Translations under genes and position numbers: made by a program
Source of the DNA: Desulfotomaculum sp.
GTDB taxonomy: Bacteria > Bacillota > Desulfotomaculia > Desulfotomaculales > Desulfohalotomaculaceae
Reading direction: 5' to 3'
Length of the DNA: 48,809 nucleotides
NCBI GenBank assembly: GCA_017656165.1
Contig: JACDOL010000008.1
Location: forward strand, 1-48,809
Notes under the pieces: generated by a model
What the model saw: only the letters and a program-made list of their open reading frames with translations
Told to the model about the DNA's origin: nothing
Databases searched by the model: none
In this document: in pieces, positions 15,919 through 24,809 of the stretch
Position numbering within the stretch: the first letter of the stretch is position 1
Layout: every line of letters starts with the position of its first letter

Positions 15919-16863
15919 TTAATGTTTCACCCATTGAATATTTACCCCCCGCACTGCCGGCACCAAGGCGTTAAAGGGAACCGAACCTTCGTTAGTTGTA
16001 ATTTCACCATTAAAAACAAATACAGGTTGTAAAAAATGCTGTTCTGATACAATACCTGGGGCACCATAATAAGCAAGATGCATTTCATAAACAGCAGCTT
16101 CCCCTGTGATTAAATTAGGTACTTGAAACTGTGCCCTGCCGTGCATCAGCTCTGAAACAGCTTCACTAGGGCTTTTTAACTTATATACCTTGTAAGCTTC
16201 AGTTTCTCTAAAATATTTTGCTATACCCTCAATTTTATTCCCAGGGCCAATATCTACTACCAAACGCGAGGCACCTAACACTTCATACCCCTGCAGCTGA
16301 CGATAAAAATATGCACTTTTTCTTACAATCTTATTATTCTCAGTTGAGCTGCCAACTCCCACTGAAGTAAACTCTTCTGTATTAATACCAATACTATTTA
16401 AATACTTCCTGGCCGCCTTTACAACCTCATCGTCAGAAGGCAGGTTAGTATTATCCAAAGCACTGCTATGACGTGCCGATATGTCCTGGTATGTCCACAT
16501 TCCAGTATCGCAGTCTACCAGCAGCATTTTTCCGGCTGCATAAACCATCCACTGGTCACCTGTAATTTTCTGGATAATATAGTCTTCTAACTCTAATTTT
16601 TCAGCCAATTCTTCTAATGACTCTTTATTTATATCTGCATTTTTATATTTATAAATCATTAATTCCCCGGGAAGGTTAATGGAGTTAACATCTGTTACAA
16701 AATAAATGTCAGCCGGCATCTCATCCTCTTTAGGCATGTATAAATCCGGTAAATGGCTGGAACTAAGAAAATGCCACAGAACAAGTACTAAAAATAAAAC
16801 AACCAAGATTAAATAGCTATATTTAAATCTTTTATTAAAGAAGTAACGATACAGCAGCGGCAT
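15919..16863 (-). CDS. Unrecognised exported protein, possibly YycI-like fold
   Basis: This 314-residue protein has a short basic N-terminus, one transmembrane helix (about residues 17-33, LILVVLFLVLVLW) and an extracytoplasmic region. The second half carries repeated beta-rich pattern blocks ending LQPVFVFNGEI...VPFNALVPAV, which recall YycI/YycH and PepSY-type domains. That likeness is by eye only. The start ATG has AAGGAGAG upstream. It lies between an M16 peptidase and a YmxH protein, where B. subtilis has no gene, and so may be a lineage-specific envelope or sporulation factor. Confidence 0.7.
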   Translation of the reverse strand: MPLLYRYFFNKRFKYSYLILVVLFLVLVLWHFLSSSHLPDLYMPKEDEMPADIYFVTDVNSINLPGELMIYKYKNADINKESLEELAEKLELEDYIIQKITGDQWMVYAAGKMLLVDCDTGMWTYQDISARHSSALDNTNLPSDDEVVKAARKYLNSIGINTEEFTSVGVGSSTENNKIVRKSAYFYRQLQGYEVLGASRLVVDIGPGNKIEGIAKYFRETEAYKVYKLKSPSEAVSELMHGRAQFQVPNLITGEAAVYEMHLAYYGAPGIVSEQHFLQPVFVFNGEITTNEGSVPFNALVPAVRGVNIQWVKH

Positions 16864-16922
16864 AACTTCTCTCCTTAAAGCTGTTTCATTATATAGCTAT
16901 TAATCATTTCCGAAATAAATGA

Positions 16923-16945
16923 TAAAACCTCCCATAAATGGGAGG
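16923..16945 (-). terminator. Terminator after the M16 peptidase gene
   Basis: CCTCCCA (16928-16934) pairs with TGGGAGG (16939-16945), then TTTTATCATTT on the minus strand. Stem good, T-run short. Confidence 0.6.
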
Positions 16946-16951
16946 ATTAAA

Positions 16952-18220
16952 TTAATTATCCTTTATGCTGTAAAAAGCTTTTTCTATTTCACTGCAGTCC
17001 TTTTCTGAGCCTATTGCAGCCATTGAGAATTTATTTGACTGAAACATGTTTTGGGCAACACGCCTTATATCTTCATTGGTAACATTATATACTTTCTTAA
17101 CAATCTCTTCGGGTTCCAGCACTTTCTCCAGGTACATCTCCGATTTACCCAGCCGGCTCATCCTGCTGTTGACATTTTCCAGGGATAAATATAAATTTCC
17201 CTTTAATTGGTCTTTTGCTCTCTGTAGCTCAGTTTCAGCAATGCCATTATCCGCTATGTCCCTTATTTCCTTAAATATTAATTCCATTGCTTGGTTAACA
17301 TTTTTTTTAGATAGTCCTGCATATACAGCAAATATACCAGCATCGTTATAAGAACTGTGATAAGAATAAACCGAATAGACCAAACCGCGCTCTTCACGTA
17401 TTTCTTGAAATAACCTTGAAGACAGCCCGCCTCCCAAAACAGTATTGATTACCTGGGCAACGTATACATCATCATGTCCCAACTGGTAACCAGGAGTGCC
17501 AATTATCATATGCACCTGTTCGGTGTTCTTGTTGTAGCAGCTGACCTCGCTTGCTCCCGCAGGGGGTAAACTTTTCCGGGATTTTCCTTTTGATTTAAGA
17601 GATCCAAAAACAGGCTTTAATATTTCTACTGCTTTTTCATGTCTGATATTACCAGCCAGTGATATAATAATTTTGTCTGGTGTATATTGTTCCTGATAAA
17701 AATTTAATAAATCTTCACGGTTTAAAGAATTAACAATTTTCTCACTGCCAATAATAGGCCTACCTAGAGGATGCCCTTGCCATAATGTTTTTGCAAATAT
17801 ATCATGCACCAGCTCATCAGGTGTATCCTCATACATCTTTATTTCTTCTATTATTACATTTCTTTCCCGCTCCAAGTCCTGCTGAGCAAAATTTGAGTTT
17901 AAAAGCATATCAGACAATATATCCACTGCCAGTGAAAAATGTTCATCAAGAACTTTTGCATGGTAACAAGTATATTCCTTGGTTGTAAAGGCGTTTAGCT
18001 GGCCGCCCACTGCATCAAGTTCCTCGGCAATTTTTTTGGGCGTTCTTTTTTTAGTACCTTTAAACATCATATGTTCAATAAAATGTGAAATCCCGTTATT
18101 TTTATCGTTTTCATCCCTGGAGCCAACTTTTATCCAAATACCAATAGAAACAGACCGAACATGAGGAATTTCTTCACTTAAAATGCGCACCCCGTTATCC
18201 AGTGTCGTCTTCTGGTACAT
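16952..18220 (-). CDS. mlpA: M16-family zinc peptidase (YmxG/MlpA type)
   Basis: This 422-residue protein is of the processing-peptidase type. The inverted zinc motif HFIEH (H46, E49, H50) and the downstream Glu ligand in NVIIEEIKMYEDTP (about E126) are present, so it is probably active. The second half carries the non-catalytic repeat with GGGLSSRLFQEIREERGLVYSVYS. In B. subtilis mlpA (ymxG) lies between ylxY and ymxH, as here; a dacF-type gene is inserted between ylxY and mlpA in this genome. The start ATG has GGGGGG upstream. The physiological substrate is unknown. Confidence 0.92.
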   Translation of the reverse strand: MYQKTTLDNGVRILSEEIPHVRSVSIGIWIKVGSRDENDKNNGISHFIEHMMFKGTKKRTPKKIAEELDAVGGQLNAFTTKEYTCYHAKVLDEHFSLAVDILSDMLLNSNFAQQDLERERNVIIEEIKMYEDTPDELVHDIFAKTLWQGHPLGRPIIGSEKIVNSLNREDLLNFYQEQYTPDKIIISLAGNIRHEKAVEILKPVFGSLKSKGKSRKSLPPAGASEVSCYNKNTEQVHMIIGTPGYQLGHDDVYVAQVINTVLGGGLSSRLFQEIREERGLVYSVYSYHSSYNDAGIFAVYAGLSKKNVNQAMELIFKEIRDIADNGIAETELQRAKDQLKGNLYLSLENVNSRMSRLGKSEMYLEKVLEPEEIVKKVYNVTNEDIRRVAQNMFQSNKFSMAAIGSEKDCSEIEKAFYSIKDN

Positions 18221-18292
18221 CTTTTTCCCCCCTCTATAACACGAAAAGTGTCATTGCTAATATTAAAAAAGGATTAACTGGGAACCGTAATT

Positions 18293-18320
18293 TTAATATT
18301 TATAGAAAAAATTGGTTCAA
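18293..18320 (-). promoter_or_regulatory. Candidate promoter of the M16 peptidase gene
   Basis: TTGAAC (18315-18320) and TATTAA (18293-18298) are 16 bases apart on the minus strand, in the 153-base gap after dacF. Moderate matches only. Confidence 0.3.
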
Positions 18321-18373
18321 TAATAACGTTATACATAAAAATCTAAAATACCTGCATTATTTCTAAATTATTT

Positions 18374-19510
18374 CTACAAATGTTTACATATTTTCTTGTA
18401 TATTATAAGGTATTGAGGCATTCTCTCAATGGAACAACCGGTTATCAAATCTACACTGTCCACTTCATTATTATCAATTAAAACAGTTAATCTGCCCACT
18501 TTTTTATTAGCAGGAACAGGAGCGGTAAGTGTTCTTTGTACAGCTACTTTCTGTTCAAATATTCCCTTTTTCCCTTTAGGTACAAGCACTGATAAACTGT
18601 CACCCGCGATAATGGGAACATGGTTAGAATATCCTTCCTCTACGTTAGCAGTGGTAAAATATTCACCCTTTGTAGTTATGACAATTTCATCAAAATTTTT
18701 AAAGCCGTACTCTAATAATTTTATTGTATCACCATATCTGTCGGTACTGTGCAGTACAACACTAATTAAAGGACGGTCGTTTACACTTGCAGAAGCTACA
18801 AGGCAGCATCCTGCAGCATTTGTAGTTCCTGTTTTAACCCCGTCAGTCCAGGTATAACTCCATAACAACTTATTTGTATTCCGCAGGTACCTTTCATATT
18901 TTCCAGGTCCTCTAATCTTTTTATATCGCGTTTTTACAATATCACGAAATTTAGGATTCTTCATGGCATAACGGGTGAATAAAGCCAAATCATAAGCGGA
19001 TGAATAGTGATTTTCTGCAGGAAGTCCATGAGGGTTGGTAAAATGTGTATTTTGGCCGCCCAGAAGCTTGGCATAGTAATTCATTAACTTAACAAAGTTT
19101 CTCTCCGTACCTGCTATATGTTCAGCAATGGCTACACAAGCGTCGTTACCTGACCTCAGCATTGCCCCGTAAAGAAGTTCCTCCAATGTTAATTTTTCCT
19201 GCGGCTGCAGGTGAATACTTGATTCACCCACAGAGGCAGCCCTAGGACTTACTTCTACTACCTGGTCTAATTTACCACTCTCGAGAGCTAAAATAGCAGT
19301 TATTATCTTTGTTGTGCTGGCCTGTGGGCGCTTTTGATGCATATTTTTATCATATAAAACCTGCCCCGTTCTAGCATCCATCAAAACAGCCGCACTGGCA
19401 GTTATAGAAGGAGAATTTGAGTTACCAATTTCTGCCCAGACAACAGCACCGGTAAAAAATAAGTTAACTATCACAACCACTGCAATAACAAGACTGCGCA
19501 CACTATTCAA
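18374..19510 (-). CDS. dacF: D-alanyl-D-alanine carboxypeptidase (DacF/DacB type)
   Basis: Secreted penicillin-binding protein of peptidase family S11 that trims the terminal D-Ala of peptidoglycan stems. It has a signal peptide (residues 1-26, cut near VVWA), the SxxK motif ASTTK (S65, K68), SGN (S120-N122) and KTG (K226-G228), all intact, and a C-terminal beta-sandwich. A TTG start at 19510 follows GGAGTGAG. Several S11 paralogues exist in spore formers (dacA, dacB, dacF); the neighbours (deacetylase, mlpA) hint at sporulation use but the exact orthology is unsure. Confidence 0.92.
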   Translation of the reverse strand: MNSVRSLVIAVVVIVNLFFTGAVVWAEIGNSNSPSITASAAVLMDARTGQVLYDKNMHQKRPQASTTKIITAILALESGKLDQVVEVSPRAASVGESSIHLQPQEKLTLEELLYGAMLRSGNDACVAIAEHIAGTERNFVKLMNYYAKLLGGQNTHFTNPHGLPAENHYSSAYDLALFTRYAMKNPKFRDIVKTRYKKIRGPGKYERYLRNTNKLLWSYTWTDGVKTGTTNAAGCCLVASASVNDRPLISVVLHSTDRYGDTIKLLEYGFKNFDEIVITTKGEYFTTANVEEGYSNHVPIIAGDSLSVLVPKGKKGIFEQKVAVQRTLTAPVPANKKVGRLTVLIDNNEVDSVDLITGCSIERMPQYLIIYKKICKHL

Positions 19511-19558
19511 AGTAAACTCACTCCAAATTAGATTTTTATGGTTAATTAAAAGATTTCC

Positions 19559-20326
19559 CTAACATTTATGTATTAATTCTTTTTTTTTGGCTTCTATATT
19601 GCCGGTACTGTTCTGTTCTGTTTCATTAATTAACTGAGAAACAGTTACAAATTGGTAACCGTTATTTTTTAAGACCTTTAATATTTCCGGCAGCGCTTTA
19701 ATGCTGGGAGCTGTTGGGTGCATTAATATTATTGCACCATTATGGACTTTTTTTGTTACCCTCTTCACAATCATTTCAGGCGGGGGATGCTGCCAATCAA
19801 TGGTATCAATACTCCACAAAATACACTGGTACCCCAATTCTTCGGCAGCAGCTAAAACTGTTTCTCCTCTTTCACCATAGGGGGGTGCAAATAGCTTTGG
19901 TTTTTGCCCGGTTATACGCATAATAATCTTTTCTGAGCGCATAATTTCTCTCATGTTGCCGGATTTTGATAATTGATCCGGGTGCGGGTGCGAATAACCA
20001 TGGCTGCCAATTTCGTGTCCTGCCTCAGATATTTTTTTTAGTAATTGGGGATATTTTTCCGCCCACTGACCGCCAATAAAAAAAGTTGCCTTAACATTAT
20101 TTTCATCCATGATCTTCAGCATCTGCGGGAGATACTCCTCACCCCAGTAAACATTAACAGTTAGCGCAATCTGCCTTTTATCACTGCTTCCTTGATAAAT
20201 TGGAGCAAGTGTAGGTCGATAATCATACTTCCTTGCCATATATCCCAAAAAAATCAAAAAACTAGCCAGCAGCAGCCAGCTTATCAGTTTGAACAGCCGA
20301 CCGCGCCTAATATAAAAAGTCTTCAA
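19559..20326 (-). CDS. ylxY: YlxY-type polysaccharide deacetylase homologue with degenerate motifs
   Basis: This 255-residue protein has an N-terminal membrane anchor (about residues 13-31) and a NodB-type domain. Motif 1, normally TFDDG, reads TVNVYWGEE (56-64) and lacks the catalytic and metal-binding Asp pair. Motif 3, normally RPPYG, reads FAPPYG (146-151) and lacks the Arg. The histidine motif SHGYSHPH (108-115), the WSIDTIDW block and the LMHP block are kept. The position after pnp matches ylxY of B. subtilis, implicated in sporulation. Start: TTG with GGAGGG upstream. It may bind rather than cut glycans. Confidence 0.88.
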   Translation of the reverse strand: MKTFYIRRGRLFKLISWLLLASFLIFLGYMARKYDYRPTLAPIYQGSSDKRQIALTVNVYWGEEYLPQMLKIMDENNVKATFFIGGQWAEKYPQLLKKISEAGHEIGSHGYSHPHPDQLSKSGNMREIMRSEKIIMRITGQKPKLFAPPYGERGETVLAAAEELGYQCILWSIDTIDWQHPPPEMIVKRVTKKVHNGAIILMHPTAPSIKALPEILKVLKNNGYQFVTVSQLINETEQNSTGNIEAKKKELIHKC

Positions 20327-20407
20327 ATGTCATCCCTCCCCTTTTTAAGGGAAATTTATGCATTATTGCCCGTCCAATATACAAAACAAAATTAAAAAGG
20401 GAGGGAA

Positions 20408-20437
20408 AATTAAAAACCCCACCGGAACGGTCGGGGC
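20408..20437 (-). terminator. Terminator of pnp
   Basis: CCCCACCG (20417-20424) pairs with CGGTCGGGG (20428-20436, one bulge), followed on the minus strand by TTTTTAATTTT. It lies just after the pnp stop. Confidence 0.85.
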
Positions 20438-20447
20438 TGTTTATTTA

Positions 20448-22682
20448 CTATTGAAATTTTTTCCCTCTGCCGCGAGGTTTACGATAATTATTCCTGGGTT
20501 TTGGCCTGCGTCTTTCTTCATAACCTTCAGGAGGTTCCATAGCATCTTTCTTTGACAGTTTTAAACGACCCATATCATCATATCCCAGCACCTTAACAGT
20601 TATTATGTCTCCTTCTTTAACTACGTCTTCCACTTTATCAACCCTGTTGTATGCTAATTGTGAAATGTGCACCAGTCCTTCTTTACCCGGCATACCCATA
20701 ATACCTGGCACAACTTCCACAAAAGCACCAAAATCAGTAATTCTAACGACCTTACCGGTTAAAATTTGTCCTGGTTCAACTTCCTTGGTCAGCATCTCAA
20801 TATATTCTAAGGCTTTTTTACCAGCCTGACGGTTCACTGCAGATATAAATACCCGTCCATCATCTTCAATGTCTATGTCTGCACCAGTTTCATCAACTAT
20901 ACGTTTAATAATTTTTCCGCCGGGGCCAATAATATCACGTATTTTTTCAGGATTAACCTGCAGGCTGATAATAGAAGGAGCGTACTTAGATATCTCTTTT
21001 CTTGGTTCAGGCAGTACTTCCAGCATTTTTTCTAGAATATACATGCGGCCTTTGTGTGCCTGATCCAAAGCCTGCTTAAATACTTCCTTGGTAATTCCGG
21101 GAATCTTAATGTCCATCTGCAGGGCGGTAACTCCTTTTTCTGTACCTGCCACTTTAAAGTCCATATCACCCAGTGCATCTTCAATGCCCTGTATATCTGT
21201 AAGAACTATAAATTTATCTTCTTCTTTAATTAACCCCATGGCCACACCTGAAACCGGTCTTTTAATCTGTACTCCGGCATCCATCAATGCCAGTGTACTG
21301 CCGCATACACTCCCCATGGAAGTTGAGCCGTTTGATTCTAGGGCTTCCGAAACAACACGAATAGTATATGGGAAGTCTTCTTCTGAAGGAAGAACCGGAA
21401 CCAGTGCTCTTTCGGCCAGTGCTCCGTGACCTATTTCCCTGCGGCCGGGAGAGCGCATCATTCGTACTTCACCGGTGCTGAATGGTGGGAAGTTATAATG
21501 ATGCATATAACGCTTTGTATCTTCCGCTTCCAAACCATCTAAAATTTGTTCTTCGCTGATCCGCCCTAAAGTGGCCACTGATAGAATTTGTGTTTGACCA
21601 CGAGTAAATAGCCCGGTACCATGAGTACGAGGCAGCACATTCACTTCTACTGATATTGGCCGCACCTCATCAATGGCTCGGCCATCAATTCGAACACCTT
21701 CTTCTAAAATCATCCGCCGCATTACTTTCTTTTCCATTTCCTGAAGCAGTTCTTTAATCTGCGGCATTTTTTGTTCTAATTCTTCTTCACTAAGACCTTC
21801 AGTCAGCTCGTTAATGAGGTTTTCAGTTACTTCTTCCAGGAAAGCTTCTCGTTTTTTCTTTTCCATTCTCTCCTGGGCACATTTTTTAATGGCTTGTACA
21901 TAACGTTCTTCTGCCAGTGCATTTACCTTTTGCTCCAAATTAGAATCTATTTCCGGTTCTTCAATTTCCATTTTTTCTTTAGCCAAACCCATAGCCAAAG
22001 CTTCTTCTCTAAATTCCTCAATAAATTGTACTATCTGCTTGCATACCTCGTGCCCGTAGATGATGCCATCCAGCATAATGTCCTCAGGTACTTCATCGGC
22101 ACCAGCTTCTACCATCATTACAGCATCACTTTTACCAGCCACTACAAGATGCATTTCACTTTTTTCATGCTGCTCAATGGTGGGGTTAACCACAAACTTA
22201 CCGTCTACCCTGCCAACTATTACCCCGCCAATGGGACCCTGGAAGGGAATATCGGAAATATGTAATGCTGCAGATGCCCCAATCATTGCAGCTATTTCTG
22301 GAGCATTATCCTGGTCCACAGACAGTACAGTAGCCACAACTTGCACTTCATTGCGAATTTTCTTATTGAACAGAGGACGTATTGGGCGGTCAATTAATCT
22401 AGCAGACAAGGTAGCTTTTTCACTGGGACGGCCCTCTCTTTTAATAAAGCCTCCAGGTATTTTTCCCACTGCATAATGCCTTTCTTCATAATCTACAGTT
22501 AGTGGGAAAAAGTCTATCCCCTCTCTTGGGGTTTTAGACATGGTGGCAGTAACCAGTACAACAGTATCTCCATACCTTACCAAAACGGATCCGCCAGCCT
22601 GTTTAGCGACACGTCCTGTTTCCAGTGATAGTGTTCGGTCGCCAAGCAGCATGTCCTTTTTCAAAATCTTTTGCTCAGCCAT
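20448..22682 (-). CDS. pnp: Polyribonucleotide nucleotidyltransferase (PNPase)
   Basis: 3'-5' phosphorolytic exoribonuclease of mRNA decay. This 744-residue protein has two RNase PH domains (about 1-220 and 310-540, the second with [20 protein letters not shown]), an alpha-helical linker between them, a KH domain near 555-610 ([12 protein letters not shown]) and an S1 domain near 620-690 ([15 protein letters not shown]). A short basic Arg/Gly/Lys-rich tail ends the protein ([20 protein letters not shown]). The start ATG follows CAGGAGGT. It lies after rpsO with its own candidate promoters. Confidence 0.98.
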   Translation of the reverse strand: MAEQKILKKDMLLGDRTLSLETGRVAKQAGGSVLVRYGDTVVLVTATMSKTPREGIDFFPLTVDYEERHYAVGKIPGGFIKREGRPSEKATLSARLIDRPIRPLFNKKIRNEVQVVATVLSVDQDNAPEIAAMIGASAALHISDIPFQGPIGGVIVGRVDGKFVVNPTIEQHEKSEMHLVVAGKSDAVMMVEAGADEVPEDIMLDGIIYGHEVCKQIVQFIEEFREEALAMGLAKEKMEIEEPEIDSNLEQKVNALAEERYVQAIKKCAQERMEKKKREAFLEEVTENLINELTEGLSEEELEQKMPQIKELLQEMEKKVMRRMILEEGVRIDGRAIDEVRPISVEVNVLPRTHGTGLFTRGQTQILSVATLGRISEEQILDGLEAEDTKRYMHHYNFPPFSTGEVRMMRSPGRREIGHGALAERALVPVLPSEEDFPYTIRVVSEALESNGSTSMGSVCGSTLALMDAGVQIKRPVSGVAMGLIKEEDKFIVLTDIQGIEDALGDMDFKVAGTEKGVTALQMDIKIPGITKEVFKQALDQAHKGRMYILEKMLEVLPEPRKEISKYAPSIISLQVNPEKIRDIIGPGGKIIKRIVDETGADIDIEDDGRVFISAVNRQAGKKALEYIEMLTKEVEPGQILTGKVVRITDFGAFVEVVPGIMGMPGKEGLVHISQLAYNRVDKVEDVVKEGDIITVKVLGYDDMGRLKLSKKDAMEPPEGYEERRRPKPRNNYRKPRGRGKKFQ

Positions 22683-22712
22683 TAAAATACCTCCTGATTT
22701 TTCCCCTATAAT

Positions 22713-22785
22713 ATTGTATAATAGCTAAAATTGGTTACAAAAGGAAAAAATTCTACATTTATATTAGTATTTCCTTCTTGTTCAA
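22713..22785 (-). promoter_or_regulatory. Two candidate promoters of pnp
   Basis: On the minus strand, TTGAAC (22780-22785) and TATAAA (22758-22763) are 16 apart; nearer the gene, TTGTAA (22735-22740) and TACAAT (22713-22718) are also 16 apart. Either could drive pnp independently of rpsO. Confidence 0.35.
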
Positions 22786-22813
22786 TATAAAATACCTTAT
22801 ATTGCAACATTAC

Positions 22814-22840
22814 GACAAAAAGCGGGTTTACACCCGCTTT
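22814..22840 (-). terminator. Terminator of rpsO
   Basis: AAAGCGGGT (22819-22827) pairs with ACCCGCTTT (22832-22840), and the minus-strand transcript continues TTTTTGTC. Located three bases after the rpsO stop. Confidence 0.85.
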
Positions 22841-22842
22841 AA

Positions 22843-23112
22843 TTACTTACGTAAAGGTAACTTTTCAACAATAGCACGGTAACGCTCAAAGTCACGGTCG
22901 CGCAGATAGTTTAACAATGCTCTGCGCTTACCAACCATCTTCAGCAGACCACGGCGAGAGTGGTGGTCTTTTTTATGTTTCTTAAGGTGTTCAGTAAGTT
23001 CGATAATCCGCTGGGTTAAAATTGCAATTTGTACTTCAGGTGAACCAGTATCATTTTCATGGATCTTAAATTTGTCAATAATCTTTTGTTTTTCTTCTTG
23101 ATTGAGCGCCAT
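22843..23112 (-). CDS. rpsO: 30S ribosomal protein S15
   Basis: This 89-residue protein has the complete S15 sequence including [32 protein letters not shown] and [10 protein letters not shown], and binds the central domain of 16S rRNA. The frame can be read from a GTG at 23121, but that GTG belongs to the AGGAGGTG ribosome-binding site; the ATG at 23112 gives the usual length. The leader upstream has inverted repeats that may be an S15 autoregulatory site. Confidence 0.98.
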   Translation of the reverse strand: MALNQEEKQKIIDKFKIHENDTGSPEVQIAILTQRIIELTEHLKKHKKDHHSRRGLLKMVGKRRALLNYLRDRDFERYRAIVEKLPLRK

Positions 23113-23195
23113 TTTTTTCACCTCCTCTTAGCATTAATCGCTGCTAGCCAAGTAAAGCGCCGGAGGAACGCATCCCCTAGCTAACAGTTCAAAAA
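23113..23195 (-). promoter_or_regulatory. Possible structured rpsO leader
   Basis: The transcript can pair GCUAG (23177-23181 complement) with CUAGC (23143-23147), enclosing a small GGGGA/UCCUC hairpin. UUAGC (23180-23184) can alternatively pair with GCUAA (23128-23132) just before the Shine-Dalgarno. Mutually exclusive pairings near the start are typical of S15 leaders, but the fold was drawn by eye only. Confidence 0.35.
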
Positions 23196-23417
23196 TTACT
23201 TTCCTATTATGGTTATTACCAACCGGCCCTTTGCAATGTCTTTTGCTACAATATCAAACATGCGGCCGGATTTGGCAAAAAAACCTCTAAATCGAGTTGC
23301 TGTAGGTATGTGTCCTGGTATTTCTCTAACAGCAGCAATAATATCATAAACTGTAATTTTATCTTGGCGCATATCCTTCAGCCTTTTTCGTGCATGACCG
23401 GTAATTATTACCCGCAT
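23196..23417 (-). CDS. Small DUF4258-like protein (possible toxin)
   Basis: This 73-residue basic protein begins MRVIITGHARKRLKDMRQDK and ends in a beta-rich RLVITIIGK, with ITVYDIIAAVREIPGHI between. The layout (an early HAxxRL-type helix, a GxxF core and a terminal VTV-type strand) resembles the DUF4258/RelE-like superfamily. Some members are ribosome-dependent toxins. It starts four bases after the stop of the partner gene, with GAGG upstream. Function and toxicity are inferred from family likeness only. Confidence 0.6.
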   Translation of the reverse strand: MRVIITGHARKRLKDMRQDKITVYDIIAAVREIPGHIPTATRFRGFFAKSGRMFDIVAKDIAKGRLVITIIGK

Positions 23418-23421
23418 TCAT

Positions 23422-23646
23422 CTAACAACCTCGGGCATGGCGATCTACTTCATCATCATTTTGAGCTAAAAAAGCATACAGGGCATCTTGGAATGCGGTT
23501 AATCTAACATTATCAACATTAGATTTTACATAATGCTTTTCTAATTCTCTTTTTAAATCCTGAAATTCTTCTGATAAACATATTAATGCAATATGATTAA
23601 GCCACTGCCTGATCTCCTCTTCAGGAGAATCAAATTTAGGCACTCC
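23422..23646 (-). CDS. Uncharacterised small acidic protein, partner of the DUF4258-like gene
   Basis: The open frame runs from 23691 (89 residues), but AAAGGAG lies nine bases before the GTG at 23646, giving a 74-residue protein starting MGVPKFDSPEEEIRQWLNH. It is helical and acidic in character, with no recognisable DNA-binding motif. It is transcribed just ahead of the DUF4258-like gene, with the two ends four bases apart. A toxin-antitoxin-like partnership is an inference from this arrangement and the relative charges. Confidence 0.55.
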   Translation of the reverse strand, partial: GVPKFDSPEEEIRQWLNHIALICLSEEFQDLKRELEKHYVKSNVDNVRLTAFQDALYAFLAQNDDEVDRHARGC

Positions 23647-23780
23647 CACAGGCAACGTCTCCTTTCCACAGATTCGGGACGGTTGCCGCATTTATTTTAG
23701 CATACACTGGGACAATTGTAAATTAAATTCTATTACATTTATATACGTGGGCAGCCTAAATTATTCGTTGTTAAAATTTA

Positions 23781-24749
23781 TCAGCAGTATTCTTCTAAAA
23801 GCTTGCTGCTGTTTCTAACCCCTTTCCAATCAGACAGTGACATTTGTATATCCCTTTGTATTTGGGCTACCAGTTCATTAACAGAATTAAATTTCTGTTC
23901 TCTGCGCAGCCGCCGTAGAAACTTAACTGTTATCTGCTGGCCATACAGGTCGCCGTTAAAATCAAGAAGATGTACTTCCAGGTTGCGCTTTACCTCATTA
24001 TTATTAAAGGTAGGTTTTGTACCAATATTAGCAACCCCTAGATATATATCGTCGCCAACATCAACATGAACACTGTAAACTCCATTGGCAGGCGTTAATA
24101 TTTTATCATCAAGATCTATATTTGCAGTTGGAAAACCTATGGTGCTGCCTCTTTTATCCCCGGTTACCACTATCCCTTTAATAAAGGGAGCGTATCCAAG
24201 AAACCTACCGGCAGTTTCTACATCTCCATCCATTATCATCTTTCTAATAACAGTGCTGCTGACAACTCTTTTGTTTATCGTTACCGGTGGTATCACATGT
24301 AAGGTATAGTTATATCTTGAAGCATACTGCCTAAGAGTTTCTACATTGCCCTCTCCCCTGCTTCCAAATGAAAAATTATAGCCAACCACAACCTCGCGAA
24401 CCGCCATTTCCTGGTATAATACTTTTTCAATGAATTCTTTAGGTGTAATTTTGGCAAATTCAATATCAAATGGTATAGATAGTACCACATCAATGCCAAG
24501 TCTTCCCATTAATTCTTCCTTGCTCTGCTGTGTTAACAGCTTGGGTGGGTCATTTTGAGGATCGAGGACTGAAAGAGGATGAGGATTAAAAGTAAAAATT
24601 ACAGCAGTTCCTGCAATTTTTCTTGCTTCGCTTACTACCTTTTTTGTTAATTTTTGATGCCCTACATGTACACCATCAAAATTTCCCAGTCCAACTACAA
24701 TATTTTTGTATTTATTTTTTAAACCCTGAAAGGAATGTTTTACTATCAC
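23781..24749 (-). CDS. ribF: Bifunctional riboflavin kinase / FAD synthetase
   Basis: Makes FMN and FAD. This 322-residue protein has the nucleotidyltransferase motif GNFDGVHVGHQ (about 22-32) and a C-terminal riboflavin kinase with GDKRGSTIGFPTANI (about 198-212). Start: GTG preceded nine bases upstream by GGGGGAG. It follows truB, as in many Firmicutes. Confidence 0.96.
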   Translation of the reverse strand: MIVKHSFQGLKNKYKNIVVGLGNFDGVHVGHQKLTKKVVSEARKIAGTAVIFTFNPHPLSVLDPQNDPPKLLTQQSKEELMGRLGIDVVLSIPFDIEFAKITPKEFIEKVLYQEMAVREVVVGYNFSFGSRGEGNVETLRQYASRYNYTLHVIPPVTINKRVVSSTVIRKMIMDGDVETAGRFLGYAPFIKGIVVTGDKRGSTIGFPTANIDLDDKILTPANGVYSVHVDVGDDIYLGVANIGTKPTFNNNEVKRNLEVHLLDFNGDLYGQQITVKFLRRLRREQKFNSVNELVAQIQRDIQMSLSDWKGVRNSSKLLEEYC

Positions 24750-24809
24750 AATCCATTACTCCCCCTAAGCTGCAGCAGCCCTGTTATAATAACAGCTTAT
24801 TAATCCTGT

